From contig NZ_CP107958.1 in assembly GCF_036075115.1 (NCBI RefSeq), forward strand, positions 744,001 through 808,000: 64,000 nucleotides of DNA. The letters are read 5' to 3'. This stretch comes from Streptomyces sp. NBC_00377. Lineage in GTDB: Bacteria; Actinomycetota; Actinomycetes; Streptomycetales; Streptomycetaceae. Each line of letters starts with the position of its first letter. The first letter of the stretch is position 1. This document shows, in pieces, positions 46,889 to 57,364 of this stretch. The notes under the pieces were generated by a model. That model worked only from the letters and a program-made list of their open reading frames with translations. It searched no databases and had not been told where the DNA came from. Made by a program: the position numbers and the translations under genes.

Positions 46889-49171
46889 ATGAGCGAGAGC
46901 AACCCCCTCAAGCGGGCGGCCCAGAAGATCACCGACGGTCTCCAGGGCGGCGACAAGGGGCCGGAGGAGGGCGTTCCCGGTAAGCCGGGTCCGGAGTCCC
47001 CGTCCCTCGCGGAGCCGGTGGCGCCGCGCGAGCCGCTGCCGCCGAAGCCGGATCAGAGCGGCCCCGACACCGTGTCACCGACCGGGCAGCCCACGGGTGC
47101 CGACCAAGCGCGGATGGCGCAGTCCGGGAGCCACCTCACGACCGCCCAGGGGACCCGGCTCCCCGACACCGACCACTCGCTCAAGGCGGGACCCAGGGGG
47201 CCGGTGCTGCTCCAGGACCACCATCTGCGCGAGAAGGTCATGCACTTCGACCACGAGCGCATCCCGGAGCGCGTGGTCCACGCCCGGGGAGCCGCCGCGC
47301 ACGGCGTGTTCCAGAGCTACGGCACGGCGGCGTCCGTGACCAAGGCGGCGTTCCTGTCGGAGGACGAGGAGACGCCGGTGTTCGTGCGCTTCTCCACGGT
47401 GCTGGGATCGCGGGGCTCGTCCGACACCGTCCGGGACACCCGGGGTTTCGCGACGAAGTTCTACACCAGCGAGGGCGTCTTCGACCTGGTCGGGAACAAC
47501 ATCCCCGTCTTCTTCATCCAGGACGCCATCAAGTTCCCCGACGTCATCCACGCCGGCAAGCCGCACCCGGACCGCGAGATCCCGCAGGCGCAGAGCGCGC
47601 ACGACACCTTCTGGGACTTCGTCACCCTGCACACCGAGGCCACCCACCACACGCTGTGGAACATGTCCGACCGGGGCATCCCGCGCTCCTACCGGACGAT
47701 GGAGGGCTTCGGCGTCCACACCTTCCGCCTGGTGAACGCGGCGGGTGAGACGACGCTGGTGAAGTTCCACTGGAAGCCGAAGCTGGGTGTGCACTCGCTG
47801 GTGTGGGAGGAGGCGCAGATCATCAACGGCGTCGACCCCGACTTCCACCGCCGTGACCTCGCGGACGCCATCGAGGCGGGCGCCTACCCGCAGTGGGAGC
47901 TGGGCATCCAGACGTTCCCCGACACCGCGGACCAGATGTTCGAGGGCATCGATCTGCTGGACCCGACGAACCTGGTGCCCGAGGAGCTCGCTCCGGTGCA
48001 GCCGGTCGGGCTGCTGACCCTGAACCGCAACCCGTCGAACTACTTCGCCGAGACCGAGCAGGTGGCGTTCCACGTCGGTCATCTCGTCCCGGGCGTCGAC
48101 GTCACCGACGACCCGCTGCTCGCGGGCCGGCTGTTCTCCTACCTCGACACCCAGATCACCCGGCTGGGCGGCCCCAACTTCCCGCAGCTGCCCATCAACC
48201 GCCCCCACGCACCCGTCAACGACATGCTGCGCGACGGCTTCCACCAGACGGCCGTGCACCGGGGGGTCGCCCCCTACCGGCCGAACTCCCTCGACGGCGG
48301 CTGCCCGTTCACCGCGGGCGCGGACACCGGAGCGTTCATCGAGACGCCGGTGCGCGTGCCGGAGGGAACCAAGGTGCGGGAGGCGCCCGAGTCGTTCGCC
48401 GACCACTTCTCCCAGCCCCGCCGGTTCTGGCTCAGCATGTCCCCGGTGGAACGCGAGCACATCATCGGCGCGTACACCTTCGAACTCGGCAAGTGCTATG
48501 AACAGGCCGTCAAGGAACGGGCGTTGCAGGTCCTGGCCAACATCGACGCGGAGCTCTGCGGCGAGGTGGCGAAGGGCCTCGGGCTGCCGGCGCCCGCGCC
48601 CACCGTGCCTCTGGCCGACGTCGAGCCCAGCCCTGTCCTGTCGCAGCTCGGCCACAGCTGGCCCACCGACGGCCGCATCATCGGCATCGTCGTCGGTCCG
48701 GACGGGGATGTGGACGGCGTACGCGCCGTGCGCGAGGCGGTCCTGGAGGGCGGCATGGTCCCGTTGGTCGTCGCCCCGGTCGGCGGCGTCCTCGGCTCCG
48801 GCGAGGACGCGGTGACGGTTCAGCGCACCTACGCCACCGCACGGTCGGTCGAGTTCGACGCGCTGCTGCTGGCCGGGCTGCCCGGGGTGGGCGGTGACGC
48901 CTACGGCGCCCGTGACGCCAAGGCGTTCCCCGCTGCCGCGCAACCGCTGACCGGCGATCCCCGCGTCACCCTGCTGGTGTCCGAGGCGTTCCGGCACGGC
49001 AAGGCCGTGGGCGCCTGGGCGGGCGGCGAGGCCGTCCTCGAAGGGGCCGGAGTACCCACGGGCGCCCCGGGCGTGGTGGTCGGTGACAGCGGTACGGCCG
49101 CTCTGGAACAGCTCGTGACCCTGTTGGGCGAGCACCGGGTGTGGGACCGCTTCACCACCGCCACTGCCTAG
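46889..49171 (+). CDS. katE: Large-subunit monofunctional catalase (HPII/KatE type)
   Basis: The 760-residue clade II catalase starts at ATG 46,889. A polar, Pro-rich N-terminal extension of about 85 residues precedes the core: [20 protein letters not shown] (active His131), [20 protein letters not shown] (Asn204) and [20 protein letters not shown] (proximal heme Tyr418). The C-terminal about 150 residues ([40 protein letters not shown]) are the flavodoxin/GATase-like domain of large catalases. It removes hydrogen peroxide. A strong terminator follows. Confidence 0.95.
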   Translation: MSESNPLKRAAQKITDGLQGGDKGPEEGVPGKPGPESPSLAEPVAPREPLPPKPDQSGPDTVSPTGQPTGADQARMAQSGSHLTTAQGTRLPDTDHSLKAGPRGPVLLQDHHLREKVMHFDHERIPERVVHARGAAAHGVFQSYGTAASVTKAAFLSEDEETPVFVRFSTVLGSRGSSDTVRDTRGFATKFYTSEGVFDLVGNNIPVFFIQDAIKFPDVIHAGKPHPDREIPQAQSAHDTFWDFVTLHTEATHHTLWNMSDRGIPRSYRTMEGFGVHTFRLVNAAGETTLVKFHWKPKLGVHSLVWEEAQIINGVDPDFHRRDLADAIEAGAYPQWELGIQTFPDTADQMFEGIDLLDPTNLVPEELAPVQPVGLLTLNRNPSNYFAETEQVAFHVGHLVPGVDVTDDPLLAGRLFSYLDTQITRLGGPNFPQLPINRPHAPVNDMLRDGFHQTAVHRGVAPYRPNSLDGGCPFTAGADTGAFIETPVRVPEGTKVREAPESFADHFSQPRRFWLSMSPVEREHIIGAYTFELGKCYEQAVKERALQVLANIDAELCGEVAKGLGLPAPAPTVPLADVEPSPVLSQLGHSWPTDGRIIGIVVGPDGDVDGVRAVREAVLEGGMVPLVVAPVGGVLGSGEDAVTVQRTYATARSVEFDALLLAGLPGVGGDAYGARDAKAFPAAAQPLTGDPRVTLLVSEAFRHGKAVGAWAGGEAVLEGAGVPTGAPGVVVGDSGTAALEQLVTLLGEHRVWDRFTTATA

Positions 49172-49248
49172 CAGGTCCGCCCCCGGCAGGTTCACCCCTG
49201 CCCGGCGGGTGGGAGCGGTGCACGCCGCCGGAGCGTTGCGCGGTCCCC

Positions 49249-49292
49249 GGCCGACACCGCCCCGGACGGCACCGGCCGGGGCGGTGTCGGCC
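49249..49292 (+). terminator. Strong hairpin after katE
   Basis: GGCCGACACCGCCCCGG (49,249-49,265) pairs perfectly over 17 bases with its complement at 49,276-49,292 around a 10-base loop. Part of the arm (CACCGCCCCGGACGG) is repeated just beyond. Confidence 0.8.
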
Positions 49293-49419
49293 ACCGGCGC
49301 ACCGCCCCGGACGGTCCATGATCTCGCCCGTCCACGGGAACACCGGCACCCGGGCCCCGCGGGGCTCCGGCTGCGCTCGCGCAGTTGTGGAAACGCTTCC
49401 GGCATGCGGGGGTTGGACC

Positions 49420-49893
49420 ATGCAGACCTTTCTGCCCTACCCGGAATTCACCGCGTCGGCCGCCGCCCTGGACGCTCGCCGGCTGGGCAAGCAGCGCGTC
49501 GAGGCGCTCCAGGTGCTGCGCGGTCTGACGATCCCGGGCTACGGATGGCGTCACCACCCGGCGGTGCGCATGTGGACCGGGTACGAGGAGGCGCTGGTGC
49601 GCTACGGCCTCGACATCTGCGGTGTGTGGAAGGCGACCGGCCGCGCGGACACCTGTGCTGCCTCGCTGACGTCAGGCTTCACCGGGAACCCGGACGGCGT
49701 CCGCACGCAGGAGCGGCTCGCCGAGGCGGGCGAGCTGCCGCCGTGGCTGGGCGATCCCGCGTTCCACCTCAGCCACCGCTCGGCGCTCGTGCGCAAGGAT
49801 CCGGAGTTCTACGCCGCTCTCTTCCCGGACGTCCCCGACGATCTGCCGTACGTCTGGCCGGCGTCCGACCGGCCCGCGCCGCGCGGGGACTGA
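49420..49893 (+). CDS. MSMEG_6728-family / pyrimidine-dimer glycosylase-like protein
   Basis: The 157-residue product begins MQTFLPYPEFTASAAALDAR, with LGKQRVEALQVLRGLTIPGY and WRHHPAVRMWTGYEEALVRY, as in the MSMEG_6728 group, which shares a family with pyrimidine dimer DNA glycosylases. HLSHRSALVRKDPEFYAALF follows. A DNA-repair role is suggested by the family but not shown by a clear active site. The RecQ helicase next to it is convergent. Confidence 0.85.
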   Translation: MQTFLPYPEFTASAAALDARRLGKQRVEALQVLRGLTIPGYGWRHHPAVRMWTGYEEALVRYGLDICGVWKATGRADTCAASLTSGFTGNPDGVRTQERLAEAGELPPWLGDPAFHLSHRSALVRKDPEFYAALFPDVPDDLPYVWPASDRPAPRGD

Positions 49894-50004
49894 GCCCGGG
49901 GCCGGTCGGAGACGGCGCCGCGGCCCCGTGCCCGACCTCGGCGGCACCCGCCCTGTGCCCGGCCGGCGGTCGCCTCCCCGTGGCCGCGCCCCCCGCCGCG
50001 CCCG

Positions 50005-51687
50005 TCAGGACGCCGGAGAGGATGCGCCCGGCTGTTCCACCACCTGGAGCAGGTCGTCCCGTCCGGCCAGCGCCTCGAGGGACAGCGTGCGGTAGCCGGC
50101 CTGGTCGAACAGCACGGTGATGCGGTCGCCGTCCACGCTCAGCACCGTCCCGTCGAGCCACTCGACGTGCCTCACCTGGGTGCCGACCGGGTAGTCGGAC
50201 ACCGCGGGATGGGCCGGTCGCTGCGCCTCGGGCGCGTCCCCACGGGCCGACTCGCAGCCGTCGCAGGCGTCGCAGGGCGTCTGGTACTCCTCCCCGAAGT
50301 ATCCGAGCAGGAACCGCCGGCGGCAGCCCGTCACCTCGGCGTAGGCGCGGACCATGTCGACCCGGGAGCGGTCGGTGCGGCGGTGCGCCTCGGCCGCCTC
50401 GACGGCGCGTTCCGCCGCGGTGGCGGGCTCGGTGCCGGGAGCGGGACGCAGCTCGCCGTCCTCGGTCGTGGCGACGGTGCCGGTCTCCTCGAGGAGGTTG
50501 ACGGCCGCGGTGAGCCGGTTGCGCGACAGGCCGGTGTCCTCGCGCAGCTCGTCCAGGCCGGCGGGGTCGGCACGGCGGGCGTGGATGGCGTCGGCCACCT
50601 CGGTGAGGACGTCGTGGCCGGGTGCGCGGCCGGCGAAGTACGTCTGTATGCCGGTGTCCTGCGGGCGGTGGTGGAGCACGGCGAGGGCCGGTTTCCCGTC
50701 CCTGCCGCCCCGGCCGATCTCCTGGTAGTAGGCGTCCAGGGAGCCCGGCAGCGCGGCGTGCAGGACGAACCGCACGTCCTCCTTGTCGATGCCCATGCCG
50801 AATGCCGAGGTCGCCACGACGACGTCGGCCTCGCCGCTGAGGAAGGCGTCGTGGATCCTGGCACGCTCCGAGGCCCGCAGTCCCGCGTGGTAGGCCTCGG
50901 CCGCGAGACCCAGCGAGGCCAGTTCACCGGCGTAGAACTCGGTGTCCTTGCGGGTGGCGGCGTAGACGATGCCCGGCTTGTGTTCGGCGGCGGCCCGCTC
51001 GATCACCGCGCGGCGCCGGTCGTCCTCGTCCTGGAAGCGCCGGGCCTCCAGTCTGATGTTCGGGCGGTCGAAGCCGGCCACGGTCACCTCGGGCTCGCGC
51101 ATGCCGAGCCGTTCGACGATCTCCCTGCGCACCGGCGGCGCCGCGGTCGCGGTCAGGGCGAGGACCGGCGGCCGTCCCAGGCGCCGTACCGCCTGGTCGA
51201 GTCGGAGGTAGTCGGGGCGGAAGTCGTGGCCCCAGGACGCCACGCACTGGGCCTCGTCCACCACGAACAGGGCGGGTCCCGTCTCCGCGAGCCGTTCGAC
51301 GACCTCGTCCTTGGCCAGCTGCTCCGGCGACAGGTACACGAACCGGGCGTCGCCCCGGCGCACGGCCTCCCAGGCTGTCTCGGTCTGCGCGGCCGTCAGG
51401 TCCGAGTTCAGGGCGACGCCGTCGGGCGCGCGGTCGCCTTCGGGCAGCCCGGCGATCTGGTCGCGCTGAAGGGCGAGCAGCGGCGAGACGACGAGGACCG
51501 GCCCGGGCAGCAGCATGCCGGGGACCTGATAGACGGCGGACTTGCCGGATCCGGTCGGCATGACGACGAGGGTGTCCCGCCCCTCCAGGACGGATTCCAT
51601 CGCCGTGAGCTGTTCGGGCAGGAGGGTGTCCCACCCGAACACCTCCGCTGCCGTGTTTCGAAGTCGTGCCGCCTGCCGTTGCGCCAT
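50005..51687 (-). CDS. RecQ-family ATP-dependent DNA helicase
   Basis: The 560-residue superfamily 2 helicase has VVMPTGSGKSAVYQVPGMLL (Walker A), VVDEAQCVASWGHDFRPDYL (DEAQ box and RecQ aromatic loop), ALTATAAPPVRREI (motif III), VVATSAFGMGIDKEDVRFVL (motif V) and YYQEIGRGGRDG (motif VI). A RecQ-C-terminal zinc site is formed by Cys in TGCRRRFLLGYFGE and PCDACDGC. The end (PVGTQVRHVEWLDGTVLSVD) is an SH3-like tail in place of an HRDC domain. Expected role is unwinding of recombination and fork structures. Start ATG 51,687. Confidence 0.93.
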   Translation of the reverse strand: MAQRQAARLRNTAAEVFGWDTLLPEQLTAMESVLEGRDTLVVMPTGSGKSAVYQVPGMLLPGPVLVVSPLLALQRDQIAGLPEGDRAPDGVALNSDLTAAQTETAWEAVRRGDARFVYLSPEQLAKDEVVERLAETGPALFVVDEAQCVASWGHDFRPDYLRLDQAVRRLGRPPVLALTATAAPPVRREIVERLGMREPEVTVAGFDRPNIRLEARRFQDEDDRRRAVIERAAAEHKPGIVYAATRKDTEFYAGELASLGLAAEAYHAGLRASERARIHDAFLSGEADVVVATSAFGMGIDKEDVRFVLHAALPGSLDAYYQEIGRGGRDGKPALAVLHHRPQDTGIQTYFAGRAPGHDVLTEVADAIHARRADPAGLDELREDTGLSRNRLTAAVNLLEETGTVATTEDGELRPAPGTEPATAAERAVEAAEAHRRTDRSRVDMVRAYAEVTGCRRRFLLGYFGEEYQTPCDACDGCESARGDAPEAQRPAHPAVSDYPVGTQVRHVEWLDGTVLSVDGDRITVLFDQAGYRTLSLEALAGRDDLLQVVEQPGASSPAS

Positions 51688-51761
51688 GAAGGGCTCCTTT
51701 CGCAACCGCCCGGGTACCCCGGCGGGCCGTGGTCTCCCTGCCGGGGTGCGGCCGGTCGCGT

Positions 51762-52961
51762 TCAGGTGCAGTCGAGCGCCGTGAGGTCCACCGCGTCGGC
51801 CATCGCCTGCATGCCCTTGTCGTTGGGGTGCAGGTGGTCGCCGCCGTCGAAGACGGGCAGGATCCGCTCGGGGTCGTAGGGGCTGCGCAGGATCCCGTCG
51901 AAGTCGGTGACGGCGTCGAACCCCCCGCTGCTCCGGATGAACGTGTTGACGTCCTGGCGCACGGACTCGGCGGCCGGGTCCCACTCCGCCCAGCCCTTGA
52001 AGGGGGCCACGGTGGCGCCGACGACGCATTTGCCCGCCGCGTGGGCACGGCGGACGATCTCCCGGTATCCGGTGACGAGGTTTTGGGCGCTCACCCCGGT
52101 GTGGGCCTTGATGTCGTTCACTCCCTCGAAGAGGAACACCGTGCGGGTGCCCGGCTGCGACAGCACGTCGCGCTGGAGCCGGTTCAGGGCGCTCCGGCCG
52201 AGTCCGTCCGCCAGGACCTTGTTGCCGGAGATCCCCGCGTTGGCGACGCCCTTGAGTGCCGTGTCCGCCCGGCGCAGCCGGCGGGCGAGGTAGTCGGGCC
52301 AGCGGCGGTCGAGGTCGAAGGACGACTGCCAGCCGTCCGTGATGGAGTCGCCGAGCGCGACCACCGCGCCGGTCGGCGCGTTCGCGCGGACGGAGACGGC
52401 GTCGAGGTAGAACCATGAGCCGGTGGTCTCGCTCCACCGGTCGGCGCCCTCCTCGGCCGTGTGGTCGCCCTGGGTGAGGTACGACGTCCGCATGGCCATC
52501 CCGTGGCCGCTCGCCGGGCCCTGCGCGTCCGGCGAGTGCAGGCTGACCACCAGGGCGGTCGCCGCGGGCAGCCGGCCGGGCAGCGCGTCGCTCAGCGCGG
52601 TACCGCCGGCCGGGATCGTGACGGAGTGCGCGCCGCCGAAGCTGAGCCGCCGGTTGCTGCCGGCCACCAGGGCCGCGCCCTGCCGCTGGACTCCCGTGTA
52701 GACGCTGTCGAAGGTCACCGGCCGGTCGCCGAACGCGTTGGTGAGCCGGATCCGCAGGTCGCTGCCGCCGACGCTGGTGCGCACGACGAGCCGGTAGCCG
52801 CGGTCGGGGACGCCCTCGCCCAGGCGGTCGGCGGACGCCGCCCAGGTGACGACGTCGTGCCGGGTGTCCGCCGGGCGAGCGGCCGCCGGGAGGGCCTGCG
52901 GCAAGGCGAGGGCGAGCAGGGCGGCGGTGAGGACCCGGACCGGTGTGCGGCGGGCCGTCAT
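51762..52961 (-). CDS. Secreted SGNH/GDSL hydrolase (probable carbohydrate esterase)
   Basis: The 399-residue product has a signal peptide (VLTAALLALALPQALPAAAR), an N-terminal beta domain (VVTWAASADRLGEG, GGSDLRIRLTNAFGDRPVTF) and the SGNH core: VVALGDSITDGWQSS (nucleophile Ser, block I), GVANAGISGNKVL (Gly, block II), FLFEGVNDIKAHT (Asn, block III) and FDGGDHLHPNDKG (Asp/His, block V). It overlaps the second GH95 gene by four bases (ATGA). Location among GH95 and GH27 genes suggests it removes acetyl or similar esters from the same plant glycan (inference). Confidence 0.88.
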   Translation of the reverse strand: MTARRTPVRVLTAALLALALPQALPAAARPADTRHDVVTWAASADRLGEGVPDRGYRLVVRTSVGGSDLRIRLTNAFGDRPVTFDSVYTGVQRQGAALVAGSNRRLSFGGAHSVTIPAGGTALSDALPGRLPAATALVVSLHSPDAQGPASGHGMAMRTSYLTQGDHTAEEGADRWSETTGSWFYLDAVSVRANAPTGAVVALGDSITDGWQSSFDLDRRWPDYLARRLRRADTALKGVANAGISGNKVLADGLGRSALNRLQRDVLSQPGTRTVFLFEGVNDIKAHTGVSAQNLVTGYREIVRRAHAAGKCVVGATVAPFKGWAEWDPAAESVRQDVNTFIRSSGGFDAVTDFDGILRSPYDPERILPVFDGGDHLHPNDKGMQAMADAVDLTALDCT

Positions 52962-55330
52962 CGGGTGAGGCCCTTCAGGGTGACGGACTCGCCCGGCCGC
53001 AGGGCCACCGTCCTGGACGTCCCGCCGTGTGCGACCGTCGTGGTCCGGCCGCCGGTGCTGTGCAGCCGCACCGAGGTGGGTCTGCCGTCGCGCCACCGCA
53101 GGTCGACGACGAACCCGCCGCGCGCGGGCAGTCCGGTGACGTACCCGGAGGCAGCCCAGGCGTCGGGAAGGGCGGGCAGGAGTTCGAGGTGCCCGGGGCG
53201 GGAGTACAGGAGCATCTCGGTCATCGCCGCCGGGGTGCCGAAGTTGGCGTCGATCTGGAAGATGCCGCGGCCCTGTTCGACCTCGTAGATGTCGAACAGG
53301 TTGAAGGCGGTGCCGTTGCCGCCGCCGGTCGACGGGCGCAGATTGGTCATGACCAGTTCGTACGCGTTCTCCGCGTTCTTCAGGCGGGCCCAGCACAGGG
53401 CGCGCCAGGCGTTCGCCCAGCCGAAGCTGTTCATGCCGCGCGCGGCGAGGAGGGCGGTGGCGCCGTCGACGGTCTCCTTCGGGGTGGAGCCGTCGGGGCG
53501 GATGCGGTCGCCGGGGAACAGGCCGACGAGCGGGGAGAGGTGCCGGTGGGTGGTCTCGCCCAGGTTGTCGGGCGACATCCACTCCTCCAGCCAGCCGGTC
53601 TTCGGGCTCACCTGCGGCAGGTACAGCCGTTCACGCAGGCCGGCGACGGTGTCCGCGTAGGCGGCGTCCCTGCCCAACTCCCTGGCGGCGGACCCGTAGT
53701 GGCCGAACAGTTCCCACACCGACTCCTGGGCGTAGGTGATGCCACGGGCGTCGAGCGGACCGTGTTCGGGGGACCAGTCGCTGTCGGCGACCAGGACCTC
53801 CCGCGTGCCGCCGGGGAGCGTCGTGGGCAGCAGCCGTGCCTCCCAGAACTCGCAGGCGCCTTTGAGCAGCGGGTAGATCTTCGCCAGATGTGCGCGGGAG
53901 CCGGTGAACTCGTAGTGCTCGAAGAGGGTGTTCGCCAGCCAGGCGTTGCCGGCGGGATGCCACCACCAGCCCATGCCGCCGTGCGGGTTGGTGGAGATCG
54001 CGACGGTCCAACCAGCGCTCTTGCCGGTGGAGTTGCGGTAGCGGTTGCGCGGGTCGTCGAACAGGGTGCGGGTGAGGGCCGTCCAGGAGGGCAGTTGCGC
54101 CAGGCAGTAGTCGGTGAGGGCGTCGAAGCACTGGGACAGACCGGCACGGTCGGCCATCCAGTAGTTCATCTGGAGGTTGATGTCGGTGTGGTAGTCGCCC
54201 ATCCAGTCCGGGTCGTTGCCGTCGAGCCACAGCCCCTGGAGGTTGAGCGGGAGGCTTCCGCGGGAGCCGGAGATCATCAGGTAGCGGCCGAACTGGAGGT
54301 AGGCCGCCTCGAGTTCGGGGTCGGGGGTCCTGTCGCGGGCGCGGGCGGCGAGGCGTTCCCAGGTGTCCAGGGAGCGCTGGCCGGCGGTCGAGGCTCCGAG
54401 CGAGAGGTCCAGTCGGCCGTAGAGGGAGCGGTAGTCGGCGACGTGCGTGCGCACCAGCGTTGCGGCCGGGTGGGCGGCGGCCGCGCGGACCTTCGTCCGG
54501 GCCAGTTTCTCGGGGTCGAGGGACGGGTCGCGGTACTTCGTCCGGGCGTCGGGGGCGTAGTTGGTGCCGCCGCTGACGATCACGGTGAGGTCGGTGCAGC
54601 CGGAGAAGTCGATCCGCGCGCCGTCGACCCTGACCCGGCCGCCGGTGCCGTGGGCGGTCAGGGCAGCGCCGTAGCGCAGGCCGCCCGGGAAGGACCCGCC
54701 GAAGGACTCCGCTCCCGCGCCGGTCTCGCCGTGGGTGCCGTCCAGGGTCACGGACCCGGTGTACCGGCCGCCGCCGCTCTGGGTGAAGTGCAGGACGATC
54801 ACGTCGTCGGGCCGGCTCGCGAAGATCTGCCGCCGGTAGGTCACTGCGGAGCGGACGTAGGTGGTCGTGAGCAGCGCCCGGGAGAGGTCGAGGGTGCGCC
54901 GGTAGCCGTCGACGGCCGACAGGTCGTGGTCGGGGATCTCCACGGTGAGCCGGGCGAGCAGGGTGAAGGAGCCGAAGTCGGCCCGCCCGTAGGGGAACTG
55001 GCCGTCGGCGTCCAGCTGGTCGTTGAGGCCGCCGGTCCACATGGTGGCGTCGGTGATGAGGAGGAGTTCGCGGCCGGGGTCGTTGCCCGCCAGGGCGCCG
55101 AGGCGGCCGTTGCCGACGGGCAGCCCCTGTTCGATCATGGAGTGGTCGTCGGCGGGGGCCTGCCACCACAGCCGGTGGCGGGCGGCGTCGGCGGGGGACG
55201 GGGAGTCGGAGCCGGTGGGTCTCACCGGTGCGGCGGAGGCGGTGAAGGCGGGCAGGCCGGCGAGGGCGGCGGAGGTGAGACCGGCGGCGAGGAGGGTGCG
55301 TCTGCCGGGGTCCGTGGGGCGGGGGTTCAT
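52958..55330 (-). CDS. Secreted GH95 alpha-L-fucosidase (second copy)
   Basis: The 790-residue product has a Tat-type start (DPGRRTLLAAGLTSAALAGL) and standard GH95 layout without inserted modules: QGLPVGNGRLGALAGNDPGR, WTGGLNDQLD, DWMGDYHTDINLQMNYWM, SDWSPEHGPLDA (candidate acid Glu) and IFQIDANFGTPAAMTEMLLY (candidate base Asp), ending in the C-terminal beta domain. It should remove terminal L-fucose or L-galactose. It is coupled to the SGNH esterase and follows the GH27 gene by 91 bases, under the ROK repressor. It is clearly diverged from the 10.5 kb GH95. Confidence 0.92.
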   Translation of the reverse strand: MNPRPTDPGRRTLLAAGLTSAALAGLPAFTASAAPVRPTGSDSPSPADAARHRLWWQAPADDHSMIEQGLPVGNGRLGALAGNDPGRELLLITDATMWTGGLNDQLDADGQFPYGRADFGSFTLLARLTVEIPDHDLSAVDGYRRTLDLSRALLTTTYVRSAVTYRRQIFASRPDDVIVLHFTQSGGGRYTGSVTLDGTHGETGAGAESFGGSFPGGLRYGAALTAHGTGGRVRVDGARIDFSGCTDLTVIVSGGTNYAPDARTKYRDPSLDPEKLARTKVRAAAAHPAATLVRTHVADYRSLYGRLDLSLGASTAGQRSLDTWERLAARARDRTPDPELEAAYLQFGRYLMISGSRGSLPLNLQGLWLDGNDPDWMGDYHTDINLQMNYWMADRAGLSQCFDALTDYCLAQLPSWTALTRTLFDDPRNRYRNSTGKSAGWTVAISTNPHGGMGWWWHPAGNAWLANTLFEHYEFTGSRAHLAKIYPLLKGACEFWEARLLPTTLPGGTREVLVADSDWSPEHGPLDARGITYAQESVWELFGHYGSAARELGRDAAYADTVAGLRERLYLPQVSPKTGWLEEWMSPDNLGETTHRHLSPLVGLFPGDRIRPDGSTPKETVDGATALLAARGMNSFGWANAWRALCWARLKNAENAYELVMTNLRPSTGGGNGTAFNLFDIYEVEQGRGIFQIDANFGTPAAMTEMLLYSRPGHLELLPALPDAWAASGYVTGLPARGGFVVDLRWRDGRPTSVRLHSTGGRTTTVAHGGTSRTVALRPGESVTLKGLTR

Positions 55331-55421
55331 GGCGGCTCCGGAGTCCGAGAGGCGGAAGGCCGAGGGAGAGGTGCCGGCGCCCCGGGGGCCGGGTGCGCGG
55401 CCGGCCCCCGGGGTGTCGTGG

Positions 55422-57242
55422 TCAGGCGGTCTTCGGTACGTCGATCCGGTCGATGTCCGGCGCGTATCCCGCACCGCTGTCGAAGGTGATCGTGTTCGCG
55501 CCGGCCTTCAGCGTCACCGGCACATGGACACGGGCGACGGTCCCCCAGTCACCGGTGGCGGGGAACGTGTGGCGGGTGGCGCCGCCGGCGTTGGCGAAGA
55601 CGCTCGCGGACCGTGCGTCGCCGCTGATGTAGGCGACCTCGATCTGGTAGGTGCCGGGCTTGTCGACGACCACGCCGGTGAAGGTCAGCTTGCCGCCGAG
55701 GTAGAGGTTGCCGACCTTGCGGTCACCGGAGCAGGCGGAGCAGTCGGCGGCGGAGGCGTTGCCGGCGAGGGTGTTGGCCGGCGCCTCGGCCTCGTAGGCG
55801 GTGCGTTCGAGCGCGCTGCCGCGCGGGGTGACGGTGAAGAGGCGGGAGCCGTGGGCGGGCAGCGCCTCGGTGATCCTGTTCTTGTGCGTGCCGAGGTTCT
55901 CGTGGTTCCACAGGTCGCGGACGGCCGCCTTGCCGGTGAAGCCGAGCGTCGTCCAGTCGGCGGTCACCGAGGCCGGTGCGTCGGCGAGGTTGAACAGGGC
56001 GACGGTGTAGGTGCCGTCGGGGTTCTTCGCGGCCCAGACCCGCTGCGGGCCGGACGCGGTGACCGGGTGCGCTGGCAGTGCGCCGCCCTGGTTGACGGCG
56101 ATGACCTCGCGGTTGGTCAGCAGGGACAGTCCGTAGGAGTCGAGGCGGGTGAGGTCGTCGCCGGTGTAGAGCGGGGATTTGGCGATGGCCCAAAGGGTGG
56201 CGTAGGTCTGCCGCTCGGCCTTGGTGAGGCCGTCCATCGCGCCGTTGCCCACGTCGAGCGAGTCGAGGTCGTTCCAGCCTCCGGGTCCGGCGTGCCGGGT
56301 CCAGGCCGGGAGGTCGTCGAAGCGGTCGTCGACGGAGTTCTCCCAGGAGACCAGGGTGTTGCAGTAGCACTCGACGTCGGTGTCGATGCGCCAGCCGTCG
56401 GAGTGCTTCTTCCAGTCGGCGGCACGGCCGATGTCGAGCGACCAGGACACCTCCAGGTGGATCGGGCGTCCGGTGGCGGCGATCGCCTGGTGCCAGGCGG
56501 CGACATCGGCAACGTTGTCGTAGTGGTCGCCGCTCTTGCCGGAGCCCGGGCCGACGCCGTCCAGCTTGAGGAAGTCGTATCCCCAGTCGGCGAACAGGCG
56601 CGCCTGGGAGTCGATGTACTTCAGGGCGCAGGGGTCCGAGAAGTCGATCTTGTAGGCGCTGTCCCAGCCGTTGGTGGTGCGCAGGTCGTCGTACACGATG
56701 TCGGCCGTGGTGCAGCCCTCGGCGTTCCAGACCGGGGCCCTGCCGTCTGCGTACGCCTCCTTCTCCAGTCCGACCGGCAGGTAGATCCCCGCCTTGAGGC
56801 CCTTGGCGTGCACGTGGTCGGCGACGGCCTTCATGCCCCTGGGGAAGCGCTGCGGGTCGGCCTTCTGACGGGCGTACTGGTCGAACTGCGGCTTCCATGC
56901 CTTGTCGCGCCACCAGCCGGCGTCGATGTTGACGTACTCGTAGCCGTACGGCTTCAGCTTCGCGGCCAGGGCGTCGGTCTGCTTCAGGACGTTGGCCTCG
57001 GTGAGGTAGCTGTAGTCGCCGTCGGGGTTGAGGCCCGGGTACTTGGAGGACTGCATGCTCCAGCTCGACCAGCCCATGTACGGCGCGGCCGCCACGGTGG
57101 TCCCGGCGTGGGAGGCGGGGGCGGGCCCTGTCGTCCCGGCACGGGCGGCGGGGACGACGGTGACGGTGCCGAGGGCCAGCGCCGTGACGACGACGGCTCT
57201 CAGGGCGCGTGCGGGCAGGACGGGGTGCGCGGGTGACCGCAT
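55422..57242 (-). CDS. Secreted GH27 alpha-galactosidase with CBM35-like domain
   Basis: The 606-residue product has a signal peptide (VVVTALALGTVTVVPAARAG). The barrel carries PYMGWSSWSMQSS, YEYVNIDAGWWRDKAWKPQF, YDFLKLDGVGPGSGKSGDHY (nucleophile Asp) and SDGWRIDTDVECYCN (acid/base Asp region), then GGWNDLDSLDVGN. A beta-sandwich follows, then a C-terminal carbohydrate-binding module of about 125 residues (YEAEAPANTLAGNASAADCS, VGNLYLGGKLTFTGVVVDKP, GYAPDIDRIDVP). It removes alpha-galactose, or related alpha-linked sugars, from plant glycans. It is the first of three coupled or closely spaced genes. Confidence 0.9.
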   Translation of the reverse strand: MRSPAHPVLPARALRAVVVTALALGTVTVVPAARAGTTGPAPASHAGTTVAAAPYMGWSSWSMQSSKYPGLNPDGDYSYLTEANVLKQTDALAAKLKPYGYEYVNIDAGWWRDKAWKPQFDQYARQKADPQRFPRGMKAVADHVHAKGLKAGIYLPVGLEKEAYADGRAPVWNAEGCTTADIVYDDLRTTNGWDSAYKIDFSDPCALKYIDSQARLFADWGYDFLKLDGVGPGSGKSGDHYDNVADVAAWHQAIAATGRPIHLEVSWSLDIGRAADWKKHSDGWRIDTDVECYCNTLVSWENSVDDRFDDLPAWTRHAGPGGWNDLDSLDVGNGAMDGLTKAERQTYATLWAIAKSPLYTGDDLTRLDSYGLSLLTNREVIAVNQGGALPAHPVTASGPQRVWAAKNPDGTYTVALFNLADAPASVTADWTTLGFTGKAAVRDLWNHENLGTHKNRITEALPAHGSRLFTVTPRGSALERTAYEAEAPANTLAGNASAADCSACSGDRKVGNLYLGGKLTFTGVVVDKPGTYQIEVAYISGDARSASVFANAGGATRHTFPATGDWGTVARVHVPVTLKAGANTITFDSGAGYAPDIDRIDVPKTA

Positions 57243-57364
57243 GGGTCGGACCTCCTGAGGTGGGGATCGGCGGGACGGCCAGGGGCAGCCCGGTCGCGGC
57301 CCGCACCGTGGGAGGGGCCGTGGGCGACCTGGCGCTCGAGCGTGGAACGGACGCTGTCGTACGG